Under the pieces are notes generated by a model that was not told the origin of the DNA, made no database searches, and saw only the letters and a program-made list of their open reading frames with translations. Positions 28,312 to 36,848 of a stretch of 64,000 bases of DNA are shown here, piece after piece (the first letter of the stretch is position 1; the number at the start of each line of letters is the position of its first letter). A program made the translations under genes and the position numbers. The stretch is from NCBI GenBank assembly GCA_903917565.1, contig CAIXBB010000004.1, positions 1 through 64,000 of the forward strand, in the 5' to 3' direction. The DNA is from an uncultured cyanobacterium. GTDB lineage: Bacteria > Cyanobacteriota > Cyanobacteriia > PCC-6307 > Cyanobiaceae.

Positions 28312-29028
28312 TCAAGAGCGCCTGAGCAGCCCCACGTAGGCCCAGCGTCCGAGGGTCGCCAGTGGCATCAGCAGGTAGGTGAGCGGGTTCGGCGTGACGA
28401 TGATCAGGCTGCAGTTCCACTCGGCCTGCCGCAGGATCTCCCCCGCCACCCAGTCGGCGCCCATCACTCCCACGGGATTGAGGGCTGAGCGGAACGGCCC
28501 CAGCACCAGCCGCCGCAGGCGCAGGGCCTGTGCCAGCTCCGGCGCCCGCAGGCTGAGCAACTGGCCCAGCAGCCGTTTGCTGATCTCGTAGAGGGGGCTC
28601 ACCGCCGGCTGGATCTCCGCTTCCGAGGTGTTCACCCAGACCTCCGCCCGCCGCCGCCCCTCCCGCCGCTGCGCCACCACGGCGAACAGCTCCAGCAGCC
28701 GCCAGGCGCTCAGGGCGTTCACCTCCAGGGAGGAGCCGGTGGCCTCGGCGCTGCAGTCGCCATGGACGTTGATGCCGTGGTTGATCACCAGCACGTCCAC
28801 CTGCTCGAGCAGGGGTTCCAGGACCGCCTCCTCCCCCACCTGCCAGTGCACCTGGTGCAGGGGGATCGGCTGCCCGTCCGGGCCATCCAGCTGCAGCGGC
28901 GTGCGGCCATGGCAGAGGGCGATCAGCTGCGCTCCGCGGCCGTGGAAGCGGCGCAGCAGGGCCTGGCCCAGGGCGCCGCTGGCCCCGGTGATGGCCACGG
29001 TGAGGGGGGCGCTCGACGGGTCCGGCAT
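28312..29028 (-). CDS. Short-chain dehydrogenase/reductase family protein
   Basis: 238 residues. The NAD(P)-binding VAITGASGALGQALL starts at about residue 10; LVINHGINVHG and the catalytic YEISK fit the family. The C-terminal end has a hydrophobic stretch (LTYLLMPLATLGRWAYVGLL), so membrane contact is likely. ATG at 29028 opens MPDPSSAPLTVAITG; the long upstream frame is antisense to the next gene. Similar reductases occur in cyanobacteria fused to or beside sterol-desaturase-type proteins. Substrate unknown. Confidence 0.8.
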   Translation of the reverse strand: MPDPSSAPLTVAITGASGALGQALLRRFHGRGAQLIALCHGRTPLQLDGPDGQPIPLHQVHWQVGEEAVLEPLLEQVDVLVINHGINVHGDCSAEATGSSLEVNALSAWRLLELFAVVAQRREGRRRAEVWVNTSEAEIQPAVSPLYEISKRLLGQLLSLRAPELAQALRLRRLVLGPFRSALNPVGVMGADWVAGEILRQAEWNCSLIIVTPNPLTYLLMPLATLGRWAYVGLLRRS

Positions 29029-29091
29029 GGGCCTGCGGTGGAAGTGCTGCCTAGATTGCCCCGCACCTGCAGGACCCGGCGAGGTCAACTC

Positions 29092-30198
29092 ATGTCCATC
29101 CCCCTGCTGATCGGCTCCTGTGAACCCTTCAGCGGAAAGTCGGCGGTGGTGCTCGGTCTCGGCCGCCAGCTCGCCCGCCAGGGCGTGCCCCTGGCCTTCG
29201 GCAAGCCGCTGGTCACCTGCATGGACGACCCGCTCGACAGCTTCCCCGATGCGGCGCCGGGCAATCCCCTGCTCGATCCCGATGTCCGTTTCATCGGCGC
29301 CACCCTCGGCCTGTCCCAGGAGCAGCTGATCCCTTCCCTGCACGTGCTCGAGCCGGCTGCCGCCCGGGAGCGCCTGCTGGCGGGGGATCTGACCCCTGGT
29401 GAGGGGCTGACGCTCCTGCAGCGGCGCATCCACGACGACGCCGATCGCCTGGTGCTGCTCGAGGGGGCCGGCAGCCTCAGCGAAGGCCAGCTCTACGGCC
29501 TGGGCCTGGTGCAGCTGGCCCAGGCCCTGCAGGCGCCGGTGCTGTTGGTGCATCCCTGGAGCGACAGCCGCAGCGTCGATGCTCTGCTGGAGGCCAGGCG
29601 CCAGCTGGGCGATCTGCTGGCCGGTGTGGTGCTCAACGCCGTGCTGCCCGACATGGTGCCGGAGGTGCGAGAGGAGGTGCAGCCGGCCCTGGAACGGCTG
29701 GGCATCCCGGTGCTGGGCGTGATGCCCCGCAGCCCTTTGCTGCGCAGCGTCACGGTGGAGGAGCTGGCCCGCCGCCTCGAGGCCACCGTGCTCTGCTGCC
29801 ACGACGGCCTCGACCTGCTGGTGGAGACGCTGTCGATCGGCGCCATGAACGTCAATTCAGCGATGGAGTTCTTCCGGCGCCGCCGCAACATGGCCGTGGT
29901 CACCGGCGCCGACCGCACCGACATCCAGCTGGCGGCCCTGGAGGCCTCCACCCAGTGCCTGATCCTCACGGGGGCCGGGGAACCCCTGCCCCAGCTGATC
30001 AGCCGGGCCGAAGAGCTGGAGGTTCCGGTGCTCAAGGTCGACCACGACACCCTCACCACCGTGGAGGTGATCGACGGCGCCATCGGCCATGTGCGGCTGC
30101 ATGAAGTGGTGAAGGCCACCTATGCCATCCGCCTGGTGGAGGAGCACTGCCACTTCGAACGGCTGTTCGGCCGGCTGCGCCTGGCGGTCCATGCCTGA
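29092..30198 (+). CDS. Phosphotransacetylase-like ATPase with DRTGG domain
   Basis: 368 residues. The N-terminal domain is a dethiobiotin-synthetase/CobB-type P-loop ATPase (GSCEPFSGKSAVVLGL; LVLLEGAGSLSEG). The C-terminal domain from about residue 220 is a DRTGG domain, as at the N-terminus of bacterial Pta, but the acetyltransferase domain of Pta is missing. Start ATG 29092. It is 39 bases from the SLOG protein downstream on the same strand, suggesting an operon. A nucleotide-sensing regulatory role is inferred. Confidence 0.85.
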   Translation: MSIPLLIGSCEPFSGKSAVVLGLGRQLARQGVPLAFGKPLVTCMDDPLDSFPDAAPGNPLLDPDVRFIGATLGLSQEQLIPSLHVLEPAAARERLLAGDLTPGEGLTLLQRRIHDDADRLVLLEGAGSLSEGQLYGLGLVQLAQALQAPVLLVHPWSDSRSVDALLEARRQLGDLLAGVVLNAVLPDMVPEVREEVQPALERLGIPVLGVMPRSPLLRSVTVEELARRLEATVLCCHDGLDLLVETLSIGAMNVNSAMEFFRRRRNMAVVTGADRTDIQLAALEASTQCLILTGAGEPLPQLISRAEELEVPVLKVDHDTLTTVEVIDGAIGHVRLHEVVKATYAIRLVEEHCHFERLFGRLRLAVHA

Positions 30199-30237
30199 GG
30201 GCGCTGCTAGTTTCTGACTGTTGGTTGTCGATAACGG

Positions 30238-30750
30238 GTGACCCGGTCCCTAGATCTTCCGGCCCTGGACCGGATCGATACGCTCGCCCAGGAGCTGGCC
30301 ATGCTCCAGGACCGGGGCAAACGCAGAATCGCCTTCCTCGGCAGCCGCCATGTGCCGGTGGTGTCGATCCATCTGGTGGAGCTGGTGGCCCGCTCCCTGG
30401 CCCAGGAGGGCCACAACCTGATCACCTCCGGTGCCCAGGGGGTCAATGCGGCCGTGATCCGCAGTGTGCTGGAGGTGGATCCGGCCCGGCTCACCGTGCT
30501 GCTGCCCCAGAGCCTGGAGCGCCAGCCCGGCGAATCCCGCAGCCAGCTGGAGCGGGTGCTGCACCTGGTGGAAAAGCCCGAGAACGATGAGCTGCCCCTG
30601 CCCATGGCCAGCAGCCTCTGCAACCAGGAGATCATCAACCGCTGCGACCAGCTGATCTGCTACGCCTTCCACGACAGCGAAACCCTGCTTTCCAGCTGCC
30701 GCACCGCCGAGGACATGGGCAAGGTGGTGAGTCTGATGTTCTTCGATTAG
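30238..30750 (+). CDS. SLOG/DprA-like nucleotide-binding protein
   Basis: 170 residues from GTG at 30238. It has a single Rossmann-like SLOG domain: RIAFLGSRHVPVVS, NLITSGAQGVNAAVIR and CDQLICYAF. Such proteins are often annotated as DNA recombination-mediator protein A, but the helical extra domains of true DprA are missing, so DNA uptake is doubtful. Binding of a nucleotide or nucleotide-derived ligand is more likely. It is probably cotranscribed with the DRTGG ATPase. Confidence 0.8.
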   Translation: MTRSLDLPALDRIDTLAQELAMLQDRGKRRIAFLGSRHVPVVSIHLVELVARSLAQEGHNLITSGAQGVNAAVIRSVLEVDPARLTVLLPQSLERQPGESRSQLERVLHLVEKPENDELPLPMASSLCNQEIINRCDQLICYAFHDSETLLSSCRTAEDMGKVVSLMFFD

Positions 30751-30761
30751 CCAAGGCGGTT

Positions 30762-31211
30762 CTAGTCCGGTAGCGAGTCCTGGCGCGGCAGCACCTGCAG
30801 GCGGGTGCCTTCCCGGCCCATGACGGTCACCTGGGTGCCGGGCTGCAGGATTTCGTCGGGGGCCAGGTTGAGGGCGGCCCAGCTCTGGCCCTGCCAGCGC
30901 ACCCGGCCTTCGCCCTGGGCGTCGAAGGGGCTGATCACCTCGGCCAGCTCGGCGCGGGTCGAGGCCGGGATCACCCGTGCCTGGCGCCCGGCCGACCAGC
31001 GCCGCATCCAGGCGTAGGCGGCCCCCACCAGAGCGCCGAACAGCAGCACCTGCGCCAACGGCGGCACCACCGGCACCAGGACGGCGACGAGGGTGAGCAG
31101 CAGGGCTGCCACGCCGGCGATGAGCAACAGTCCGTCGGTGTCGGCTCCCACAAGCACCGACAGCAGCAGCACCGCCGCCAGGACCAGCCAGAGGATCGGA
31201 GGTGCGGGCAT
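30762..31211 (-). CDS. NfeD-like membrane protein
   Basis: 149 residues. Four hydrophobic helices fill residues 1-75 and the C-terminal part is an OB-fold typical of NfeD (EGRVRWQGQSWAAL, PGTQVTVMGREGTRLQV). The serine-protease half of long NfeD proteins is absent, so this is the short form that pairs with stomatins. ATG at 31211 gives MPAPPILWL. It is divergent from the stomatin gene with 100 bases between, an unusual orientation for this normally co-directional pair. Confidence 0.85.
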   Translation of the reverse strand: MPAPPILWLVLAAVLLLSVLVGADTDGLLLIAGVAALLLTLVAVLVPVVPPLAQVLLFGALVGAAYAWMRRWSAGRQARVIPASTRAELAEVISPFDAQGEGRVRWQGQSWAALNLAPDEILQPGTQVTVMGREGTRLQVLPRQDSLPD

Positions 31212-31311
31212 CGGCAGGGGGCGAGGGGGCGGTGGCGAGGACAACGAAAGCCACGGGAACGCTGGCCTTCGCCCCCATCCTGCCTAGCGTTGCCGCAGTG
31301 AAGCCCCCGGC

Positions 31312-32226
31312 ATGGAAGCGCTCATCATTCCTGTGCTGGTGGTGCTCGCGGGTCTGGGCATCAGCGGCGTCAAGGTCACCAGCAGCAGCCGCTCGATGCT
31401 GGTGGAGCGGCTCGGCAAGTACGACCGGGAGCTGCGCCCCGGTCTGTCCCTGGTGATTCCTGGGCTGGAGCGGGTGGTGAGCCATGAGTCGCTGAAGGAG
31501 CGGGTGCTCGACATCCCCCCCCAGCAGTGCATCACCCGCGACAACGTCTCGATCGAGGTGGATGCGGTGGTGTACTGGCAGCTGCTCGAGCACGCCCGCG
31601 CCTACTACGGCGTCGACAACCTGCAGGCGGCCATGGTCAACCTGGTGCTCACCCAGATCCGGGCCGAGATGGGCAAGCTCGACCTCGACCAGACCTTCAC
31701 CACCCGCCAGGAGGTGAACGAAACCCTGCTCAAGGAACTGGATCAGGCCACCGATCCCTGGGGCGTGAAGGTGACCCGGGTGGAACTGCGCGACATCCAG
31801 CCTTCCAAGGGGGTGCAGCAGGCGATGGAGCAGCAGATGACCGCCGAGCGTGAGAAGCGGGCGGCGATTCTGCGCTCCGAGGGGGAGCGGGAATCCCAGG
31901 TGAACGCGGCCCGGGGCCGGGCCGAGGCCCTGGTGCTGGATGCCAAGGCCAAGCAGGAGGCGGTGCTGCTCGATGCCGATGCCCAGGCCAAGCAGCAGCT
32001 GCTGCTGGCCAAGGCGCGGGCCGAGTCGGCCACCGAACTGGCGGCCGTGATCGAGGCCCATCCAGCGGCGGCCGAAGGTCTGCGGTTGCTGCTGGCCAGG
32101 GACTGGATGGCCATGGGCCAGCAGATGGCCGCCGCCCAGGGGGGATCGGTGCTGATGGTGGATCCCCAGAGCCCGGCGTCGTTGCTGGCGGCCCTCAAGG
32201 GGCTGCAGGAGAAGGGCGGCAGCTGA
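31312..32226 (+). CDS. SPFH/Band 7 (stomatin-like) membrane protein
   Basis: 304 residues. One N-terminal membrane anchor (about 3-20) is followed by the SPFH domain (LVERLGKYDRELRPGLSLVIP, ITRDNVSIEVDAVVYWQ) and an Ala/Glu/Lys-rich coiled coil from about 170 to 240. Likely forms oligomers in membrane microdomains and works with the divergent NfeD protein. Start ATG 31312. Confidence 0.9.
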   Translation: MEALIIPVLVVLAGLGISGVKVTSSSRSMLVERLGKYDRELRPGLSLVIPGLERVVSHESLKERVLDIPPQQCITRDNVSIEVDAVVYWQLLEHARAYYGVDNLQAAMVNLVLTQIRAEMGKLDLDQTFTTRQEVNETLLKELDQATDPWGVKVTRVELRDIQPSKGVQQAMEQQMTAEREKRAAILRSEGERESQVNAARGRAEALVLDAKAKQEAVLLDADAQAKQQLLLAKARAESATELAAVIEAHPAAAEGLRLLLARDWMAMGQQMAAAQGGSVLMVDPQSPASLLAALKGLQEKGGS

Positions 32227-32248
32227 AGCCGGCCCTTTTCCCATGCCC

Positions 32249-32737
32249 TCAGCTGCGCAGCACCGCCCGCAGCCCTTCGCCATACAGCAGGGCGGTGCAG
32301 AGAATCCCGCCGGCCCAGCAGAGGCTGCGCACCGGGGGGATGTTGGCCACGTAGGCCGCCAGGTAGCCCAGGCGAAGGACCGGGTGCAGCCAGGCCACCA
32401 ACGCCACCCAGGGAGAGGCTGCCAGCAGCGCGGGAGCCACCACCAGGCACAGCAGGCAGGCCGGGGCGTGCAGGGTGAAGGCCTCGAAGCTGTTCTGGTG
32501 GGCCCAGTTGGCCCGCTTGCCCCAGGCCGGCAGCCGCTCGAACATCGCCCGGGGGGCAGCCAGGTCGGAGGGTTTGAAATCGGCCTGGGAGCGGGCGGCC
32601 CCCAGGGGAATCAGGCTGAGCACCACCACGGCGCCCGAGAGCACCAGGGACCAGGCGAAGGATCCGCCCGCTGCCGATGGCAGCACCGGCAGGGCGATGC
32701 TGGCCGCCAGGAGCTGGCTGGGCACGGAGGTGATCAT
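32249..32737 (-). CDS. MAPEG-family membrane protein
   Basis: 162 residues with four predicted helices. ANWAHQNSFEAFTLHAPACLL is the MAPEG hallmark between helices 1 and 2 (seen also in glutathione-transferase-like and leukotriene synthase relatives); the C-terminal part reads LRLGYLAAYVANIPPVRSL. ATG at 32737 (MITSVPS) is used; the upstream extension to 32890 is not credible. Function in bacteria is uncertain. Confidence 0.8.
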   Translation of the reverse strand: MITSVPSQLLAASIALPVLPSAAGGSFAWSLVLSGAVVVLSLIPLGAARSQADFKPSDLAAPRAMFERLPAWGKRANWAHQNSFEAFTLHAPACLLCLVVAPALLAASPWVALVAWLHPVLRLGYLAAYVANIPPVRSLCWAGGILCTALLYGEGLRAVLRS

Positions 32738-32884
32738 CGGGACAGGGCCGAAGGGTCTCTTTTCTAGGTTGGCGCAGCTTTGCCTTCCCTCTGCCAAGCG
32801 CCGGTGTGGCTGCAGCAGGTGAAGCGGTGACGGAATTCCGATTACGGTCCGGCTGAAGCAAGCAGCAGCCGGACCCTCGAATTC

Positions 32885-34015
32885 ATGCAAACCGCCGAAA
32901 CAGCTCCAACGCGCTCATCGGCGTTCCCCCCGGCGGTCTGCGATGTTTCGGTCACGAATATGTGCAATGCGACCTGCGATTTCTGCGGCTTTGCCAACGA
33001 CAAGGGCCTCGTCCGGGATCGTCGCAGCATCGATCGCACGCGTTTCGCTCAGGCGTTGCCGATCCTGCATCGCCGCGGTGTGCGTTATGTCAATTTCCAG
33101 GGCGGCGAGCCGCTGCTGCATCCGGAGATCGTCGGCCTGGTGGCCGACACACGCCGCGCCGGCCTGCATCCAAGCCTGATCACCAATGGCTGGCACCTGC
33201 CACGCGACATTGCGCGCCTTGCTGATGCGGGGCTGAGCAACCTGCTCGTCTCGATCGACAGCGCCGACATGGCCGCCCACGAAGCCAACCGCGGCTTGCG
33301 CGGCCTTGGCGAGCGCATCGGCCAGGGCCTTGCAGAAGCCCGTCGCCGGCGCATACCGGCCATCGCCTCCGTCACGCTGAGCCGCCTCGCCAAGCTCGCC
33401 GATCTACCCGACGCCCTGCGGGGACTCGGCTTCAGCGCCGTTACCTTTTCCTACCCAAGGCGGGCCCCGTTCGGCTCCTCCTCACTGGTGTACAGCGAGG
33501 ACTCGGATCTGATCGCCTTCAGTCAGGCGGAGCTGCTGAAGGCGCTGGATCAGATCGCTGTGGTGAGGAAACGTTTTCCGGTGCTCAACCCGGCCGCCTC
33601 TGTCGCCGACATCCAGCGTCATCACAAGGGCGAGCCTGAGCGCTTCCCCTGTGTCGGCGGGCACAGGTATTTCTACATCGACTGGAATCTCGACATCTGG
33701 CGCTGCGAGGCATGGCAGGAAAAACTTGGATCCGTCTTTGATCTCGACCAGATCCCCGCGATGCGTGACCACTGCACGGCCTGCACCATGTCCTGTTACC
33801 GGGACACCAGTGTGCTCATGCACGGCGCTATCGCCGCCATGGACGCCGCCAGCGCCTTGCGCAAGGGGGAGGTCGGCCAGGCGGCGCGCACCTTGTTCCA
33901 GCCGCCCGTTGCCACCTCCCTCCGGGCAGGCCTTCGCGCCTCCGCGCTGCTTCTGCGTATGGCCAAGCGCCCTACTCGGGGCGACCAACCTGCCGATCAG
34001 GGCAGAACCGGCTGA
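32885..34015 (+). CDS. Radical SAM protein, unknown substrate
   Basis: 376 residues. The [4Fe-4S] motif CNATCDFC lies about 26-33, followed by NFQGGEPLLHPEI and LITNGWHLP. The C-terminal part contains FPCVGGHRYFYIDWNLDIW, then a Cys-rich CTACTMSCYRD motif that may bind a second cluster, as in SPASM/Twitch- or HpnH-like enzymes. Start ATG 32885. No partner peptide or acceptor gene is next to it. Codon choice looks less GC-extreme than its neighbours, perhaps from transfer. The family member cannot be named. Confidence 0.85.
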   Translation: MQTAETAPTRSSAFPPAVCDVSVTNMCNATCDFCGFANDKGLVRDRRSIDRTRFAQALPILHRRGVRYVNFQGGEPLLHPEIVGLVADTRRAGLHPSLITNGWHLPRDIARLADAGLSNLLVSIDSADMAAHEANRGLRGLGERIGQGLAEARRRRIPAIASVTLSRLAKLADLPDALRGLGFSAVTFSYPRRAPFGSSSLVYSEDSDLIAFSQAELLKALDQIAVVRKRFPVLNPAASVADIQRHHKGEPERFPCVGGHRYFYIDWNLDIWRCEAWQEKLGSVFDLDQIPAMRDHCTACTMSCYRDTSVLMHGAIAAMDAASALRKGEVGQAARTLFQPPVATSLRAGLRASALLLRMAKRPTRGDQPADQGRTG

Positions 34016-34152
34016 GACCGTTCCTGGCAACACTCTTAGGAACCCAAGCAAGGTGGCGGGGGTGCCGCGGCTGGAGTCGCCGAGCTTCAGGAATGCGGCC
34101 GCTACGCCAGCGGGAGGCATACCATCAGCCCACCACCGCTCCAGTCTGCGCC

Positions 34153-34644
34153 ATGGCCGACACCTATTCCTTTGACGTGGTGTCCGACTTCGACCGCCAG
34201 GAGCTGGTGAATGCCGTCGACCAGGTGCGCCGGGAGGTGGGCCAGCGCTACGACCTCAAGGACTCGGCCACCGAGATCGCGGTGGAGGAGGCCAGCCTGA
34301 CCATCACCACCGCCAGCGACATGACCCTCGACGCGGTGGTGGACGTGTTGCGCCAGAAGGCCACCAAGCGCAACCTGTCGCTGAAGATCTTCGACCTGCA
34401 GACCCCCGAGCCGGTGGGCGGCAACCGGGTGAAGCAGGTGGTGAAGTTGCGCAAGGGCCTCAGCCAGGAGCTGGCCAAGACGCTCAGCAAGCTGGTGCGC
34501 GATCAGATCAAGAAGGTGACCGTGGCGATCCAGGGCGAGAGCCTGCGGGTGACCGGCAAGAACAAGGACGACCTCCAGCAGGTGATCACCCTGCTGCGCG
34601 CCGAGGATCTGGAGGTGCCGTTGCAGTTCGAGAACTACCGCTGA
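34153..34644 (+). CDS. YajQ-family nucleotide-binding protein
   Basis: 163 residues, the usual length. Opening MADTYSFDVVSDFDRQELVNAV and later SLKIFDLQTPEPVGGNRVKQ and RVTGKNKDDLQQVI are family hallmarks. Some members bind cyclic di-GMP or RNA; the role here is unknown. Start ATG 34153. Its last 59 bases are overlapped antisense by the PEP-CTERM-like gene. Confidence 0.95.
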   Translation: MADTYSFDVVSDFDRQELVNAVDQVRREVGQRYDLKDSATEIAVEEASLTITTASDMTLDAVVDVLRQKATKRNLSLKIFDLQTPEPVGGNRVKQVVKLRKGLSQELAKTLSKLVRDQIKKVTVAIQGESLRVTGKNKDDLQQVITLLRAEDLEVPLQFENYR

Positions 34645-35236
34645 GGGGTCCGTTGATCCTTCTCCTCAGCTTGCGACTCAGCCCGAAGGCGGCAGCAACT
34701 CCGAGCCATGGAAGTGGGCCAGGGACGGCAGGGCCGGAGTCCTCCCCGGGATCGGGGTGAGGGGGTGGGGTGAGCCATCCGGCCCGGGACTCGGTTCCTG
34801 GGCCCGGAGCTGGACACTTTTCAGGATCGCCATCCACTTCATAGCCTGGGCAATACAACAATGATCCAAACACGGTCCAGCTAGTTGGTGTCGGGGGAGG
34901 GGACGTGATCAGAAGTTGCCAACCATTGTTTTGTCCATGGAAGAAAGCTGGGGCCGTGAAAATGGATCCTTTGGCGGTGACGGACACATAGCCACAGTCT
35001 GGAAGGATGCATCGGGGTGCCTTGATGTAGAAACCCTTGGCAGGCCCGAAGTTAATCTCAACTTCGCCCGGTGGAAAATTGGTAGTCACGCCGGCCTCCA
35101 GGCTGCGGAACGTGCCGAGCACTCCATCAAACACGAAGATCAGGCCAAGGGAATAGGCCGCTTGCGGGGCCAGCAGGATCCCTGCAATGGCTCCGATGAA
35201 AGTGGTAGGGAATCCACGAACTTGTTTCCGCTTCAT
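34586..35236 (-). CDS. Secreted protein with PEP-CTERM-like C-terminal signal
   Basis: 216 residues. An N-terminal signal peptide (basic start, then TTFIGAIAGILLAPQAAYS) is followed by a soluble beta-rich part with paired cysteines. Near the end, GPLPWLGVAAAFGLSRKLRRRI is a short Pro motif, hydrophobic helix and basic tail, the pattern of a cyanobacterial PEP-CTERM variant processed by an exosortase; here about 20 residues follow it. ATG at 35236 has GAGGGGAG upstream. Lower GC than nearby genes. No exosortase is in the window. Confidence 0.7.
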   Translation of the reverse strand: MKRKQVRGFPTTFIGAIAGILLAPQAAYSLGLIFVFDGVLGTFRSLEAGVTTNFPPGEVEINFGPAKGFYIKAPRCILPDCGYVSVTAKGSIFTAPAFFHGQNNGWQLLITSPPPTPTSWTVFGSLLYCPGYEVDGDPEKCPAPGPGTESRAGWLTPPPHPDPGEDSGPAVPGPLPWLGVAAAFGLSRKLRRRINGPLSGSSRTATAPPDPRRAAG

Positions 35237-35442
35237 TGCGACTCTCCCCTCAGTCATCGACTCCAGCATTCTCTGATGTGTGTAGACGCATTGTGCATTC
35301 GGCTACAACTTAATGCCCGATGCAGATAGGCTGTGGACGTGCATCAGATGGTTTGGGAGAATCGCGTGATCGGCCCTGTCCATGGTCCTGGCACGCTGCT
35401 TGAACCAGGCCCTGCGTTGCCAAGCCCTCAGACTGAGACGGC

Positions 35443-36402
35443 ATGAGCGCGCCGAACCCCATGGCTTCACCGCAGCGATCGCTGTCCAGCGATTGGCCGG
35501 CCCTTCCCTATGGCGACTGGGCGGACACGGCCACCACTCTGCATCTGTGGACCCAGATCGTGGGCAAGATCCGTCTGGCGCAATCACCCTGGACGAACCA
35601 TTCCTGGCACGTGCCTCTGTATCTCACGACCAGGGGGCTCTCCACTTCGCCGATTCCCTGCAACGCCAGGCTGTTTGAACTGAGCTTCGATTTCCTCGAT
35701 CATCAGCTTGTGATCCAGTCGAGTGACGGCGCCTGCCGGCAGGTGGCCCTGGAGCCCCGCAGCGTGGCCGATTTCCATGCCGCCGTGTTCAGCGCCCTGC
35801 ACTCCCTGGGGCTGCACATTCACATCCACACCACCCCCAGCGAAATCGCCGCCGCCATTCCCTTCGAGCAGGACACGGTTCACCACCAGTACGACCCGGA
35901 GGCCGCCCAGCGCTTCTGGCGCGCCCTGCTCCAGGCGGATCGGGTGTTCAAGGAGTTCCGGGCCCGTTTCCTCGGCAAGTGCAGCCCGGTGCACTTCTTC
36001 TGGGGCAGTTTCGATCTGGCGGTGACCCGCTTCTCCGGTCGGCCGGCGCCGCCCCATCCCGGCGGCATCCCCAACTTCCCCGACTGGGTGGCGCGGGAGG
36101 CCTATTCCCATGAAGTGAGCAGCGCCGGCTTCTGGCCCGGTGGCGGCGACATCGCCTATCCAGCCTTCTATTCCTATGCCTACCCAGCGCCGGCCGACTT
36201 CGCCGCTGCCGCCGTCAGGCCGGATGGGGCCATCTGGGAGCCATCCCTGGGGGAATTCCTGCTCCCCTACGAACTGGTGCGGACCGCCGCCTCGCCCGAC
36301 GTCCTGCTGCTCGACTTTCTGCAGAGCACCTACGAGGCGGCCGCCGATGGCGCCGGATGGGAAAGGAGCTCCCTCGAGCGCTCGTTCACGGCTTGCACGT
36401 GA
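35443..36402 (+). CDS. DUF5996 family protein
   Basis: 319 residues. The family pattern is visible: WPALPYGDWADTATTLHLW, NHSWHVPLYLTTRG, FHAAVFSALHSLGLHIHIHT, HFFWGSFDLAVTRFSGRPAP and GFWPGGGDI. No catalytic function is established. Start ATG 35443; MASPQRS six residues later is an alternative. The 3' end overlaps the PIN gene by about 70 antisense bases. Confidence 0.85.
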   Translation: MSAPNPMASPQRSLSSDWPALPYGDWADTATTLHLWTQIVGKIRLAQSPWTNHSWHVPLYLTTRGLSTSPIPCNARLFELSFDFLDHQLVIQSSDGACRQVALEPRSVADFHAAVFSALHSLGLHIHIHTTPSEIAAAIPFEQDTVHHQYDPEAAQRFWRALLQADRVFKEFRARFLGKCSPVHFFWGSFDLAVTRFSGRPAPPHPGGIPNFPDWVAREAYSHEVSSAGFWPGGGDIAYPAFYSYAYPAPADFAAAAVRPDGAIWEPSLGEFLLPYELVRTAASPDVLLLDFLQSTYEAAADGAGWERSSLERSFTACT

Positions 36403-36848
36403 TCCCCATAGGCGGCCAGTTGCCGATCGGCGCTCAGTAGCCGCAGCCCCTCCAGTTGCGCCTGCACCACCAGCAGGCGATCGAAGACGAAGTCTTCCGC
36501 GCAGCGGTGGGGATCACGGTGGATCCAGGGGAGCTGCTGAACGGCCAGGGCATGCTCGGCCCTGATCGGCAGCTCTTGGAATCCTTGCCCGAGCAAGCCG
36601 AGCCGCAGGGCAGTGGCATCCACCTGGAAGTCCGCCCGTCCAAGGGACGCCTTGATCGCCACCTCCCAGAGGCTCACGACGCTCAGCGTCAGAGGCTGCA
36701 ACGGGTCGGCCAGATGACCGGCGACGACAGCCGGAAGCCGCTCGGGCTCCACGGCCCACCAGAGCAGCAGCTGGGTGTCGAGCAGAAGCGGCTGGCGCTG
36801 TTCATGGGAATTGGCCACCAGCTCAGCCAAACATCGCGTCGATCGCAT
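36330..36848 (-). CDS. PIN-domain toxin (VapC-type)
   Basis: Up to 172 residues. PIN-domain acidic residues appear in LLLDTQLLLWW, SLWEVAIKASLG, EDFVFDRLLVVQAQ and LLSADRQLAAYG, so a magnesium-dependent RNase activity is expected. ATG at 36848 overlaps the antitoxin by 26 bases; GTG at 36818, four bases past the antitoxin stop, is an equally likely start and gives a more normal length. The last residues overlap the DUF5996 gene antisense. Confidence 0.85.
   Translation of the reverse strand: MRSTRCLAELVANSHEQRQPLLLDTQLLLWWAVEPERLPAVVAGHLADPLQPLTLSVVSLWEVAIKASLGRADFQVDATALRLGLLGQGFQELPIRAEHALAVQQLPWIHRDPHRCAEDFVFDRLLVVQAQLEGLRLLSADRQLAAYGDHVQAVNERSRELLSHPAPSAAAS

Noticed and set aside
29029-29802. 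N-terminal extension of the SDR protein
   Set aside because: It is antisense to the DRTGG ATPase gene; the SDR fold begins at 29028.
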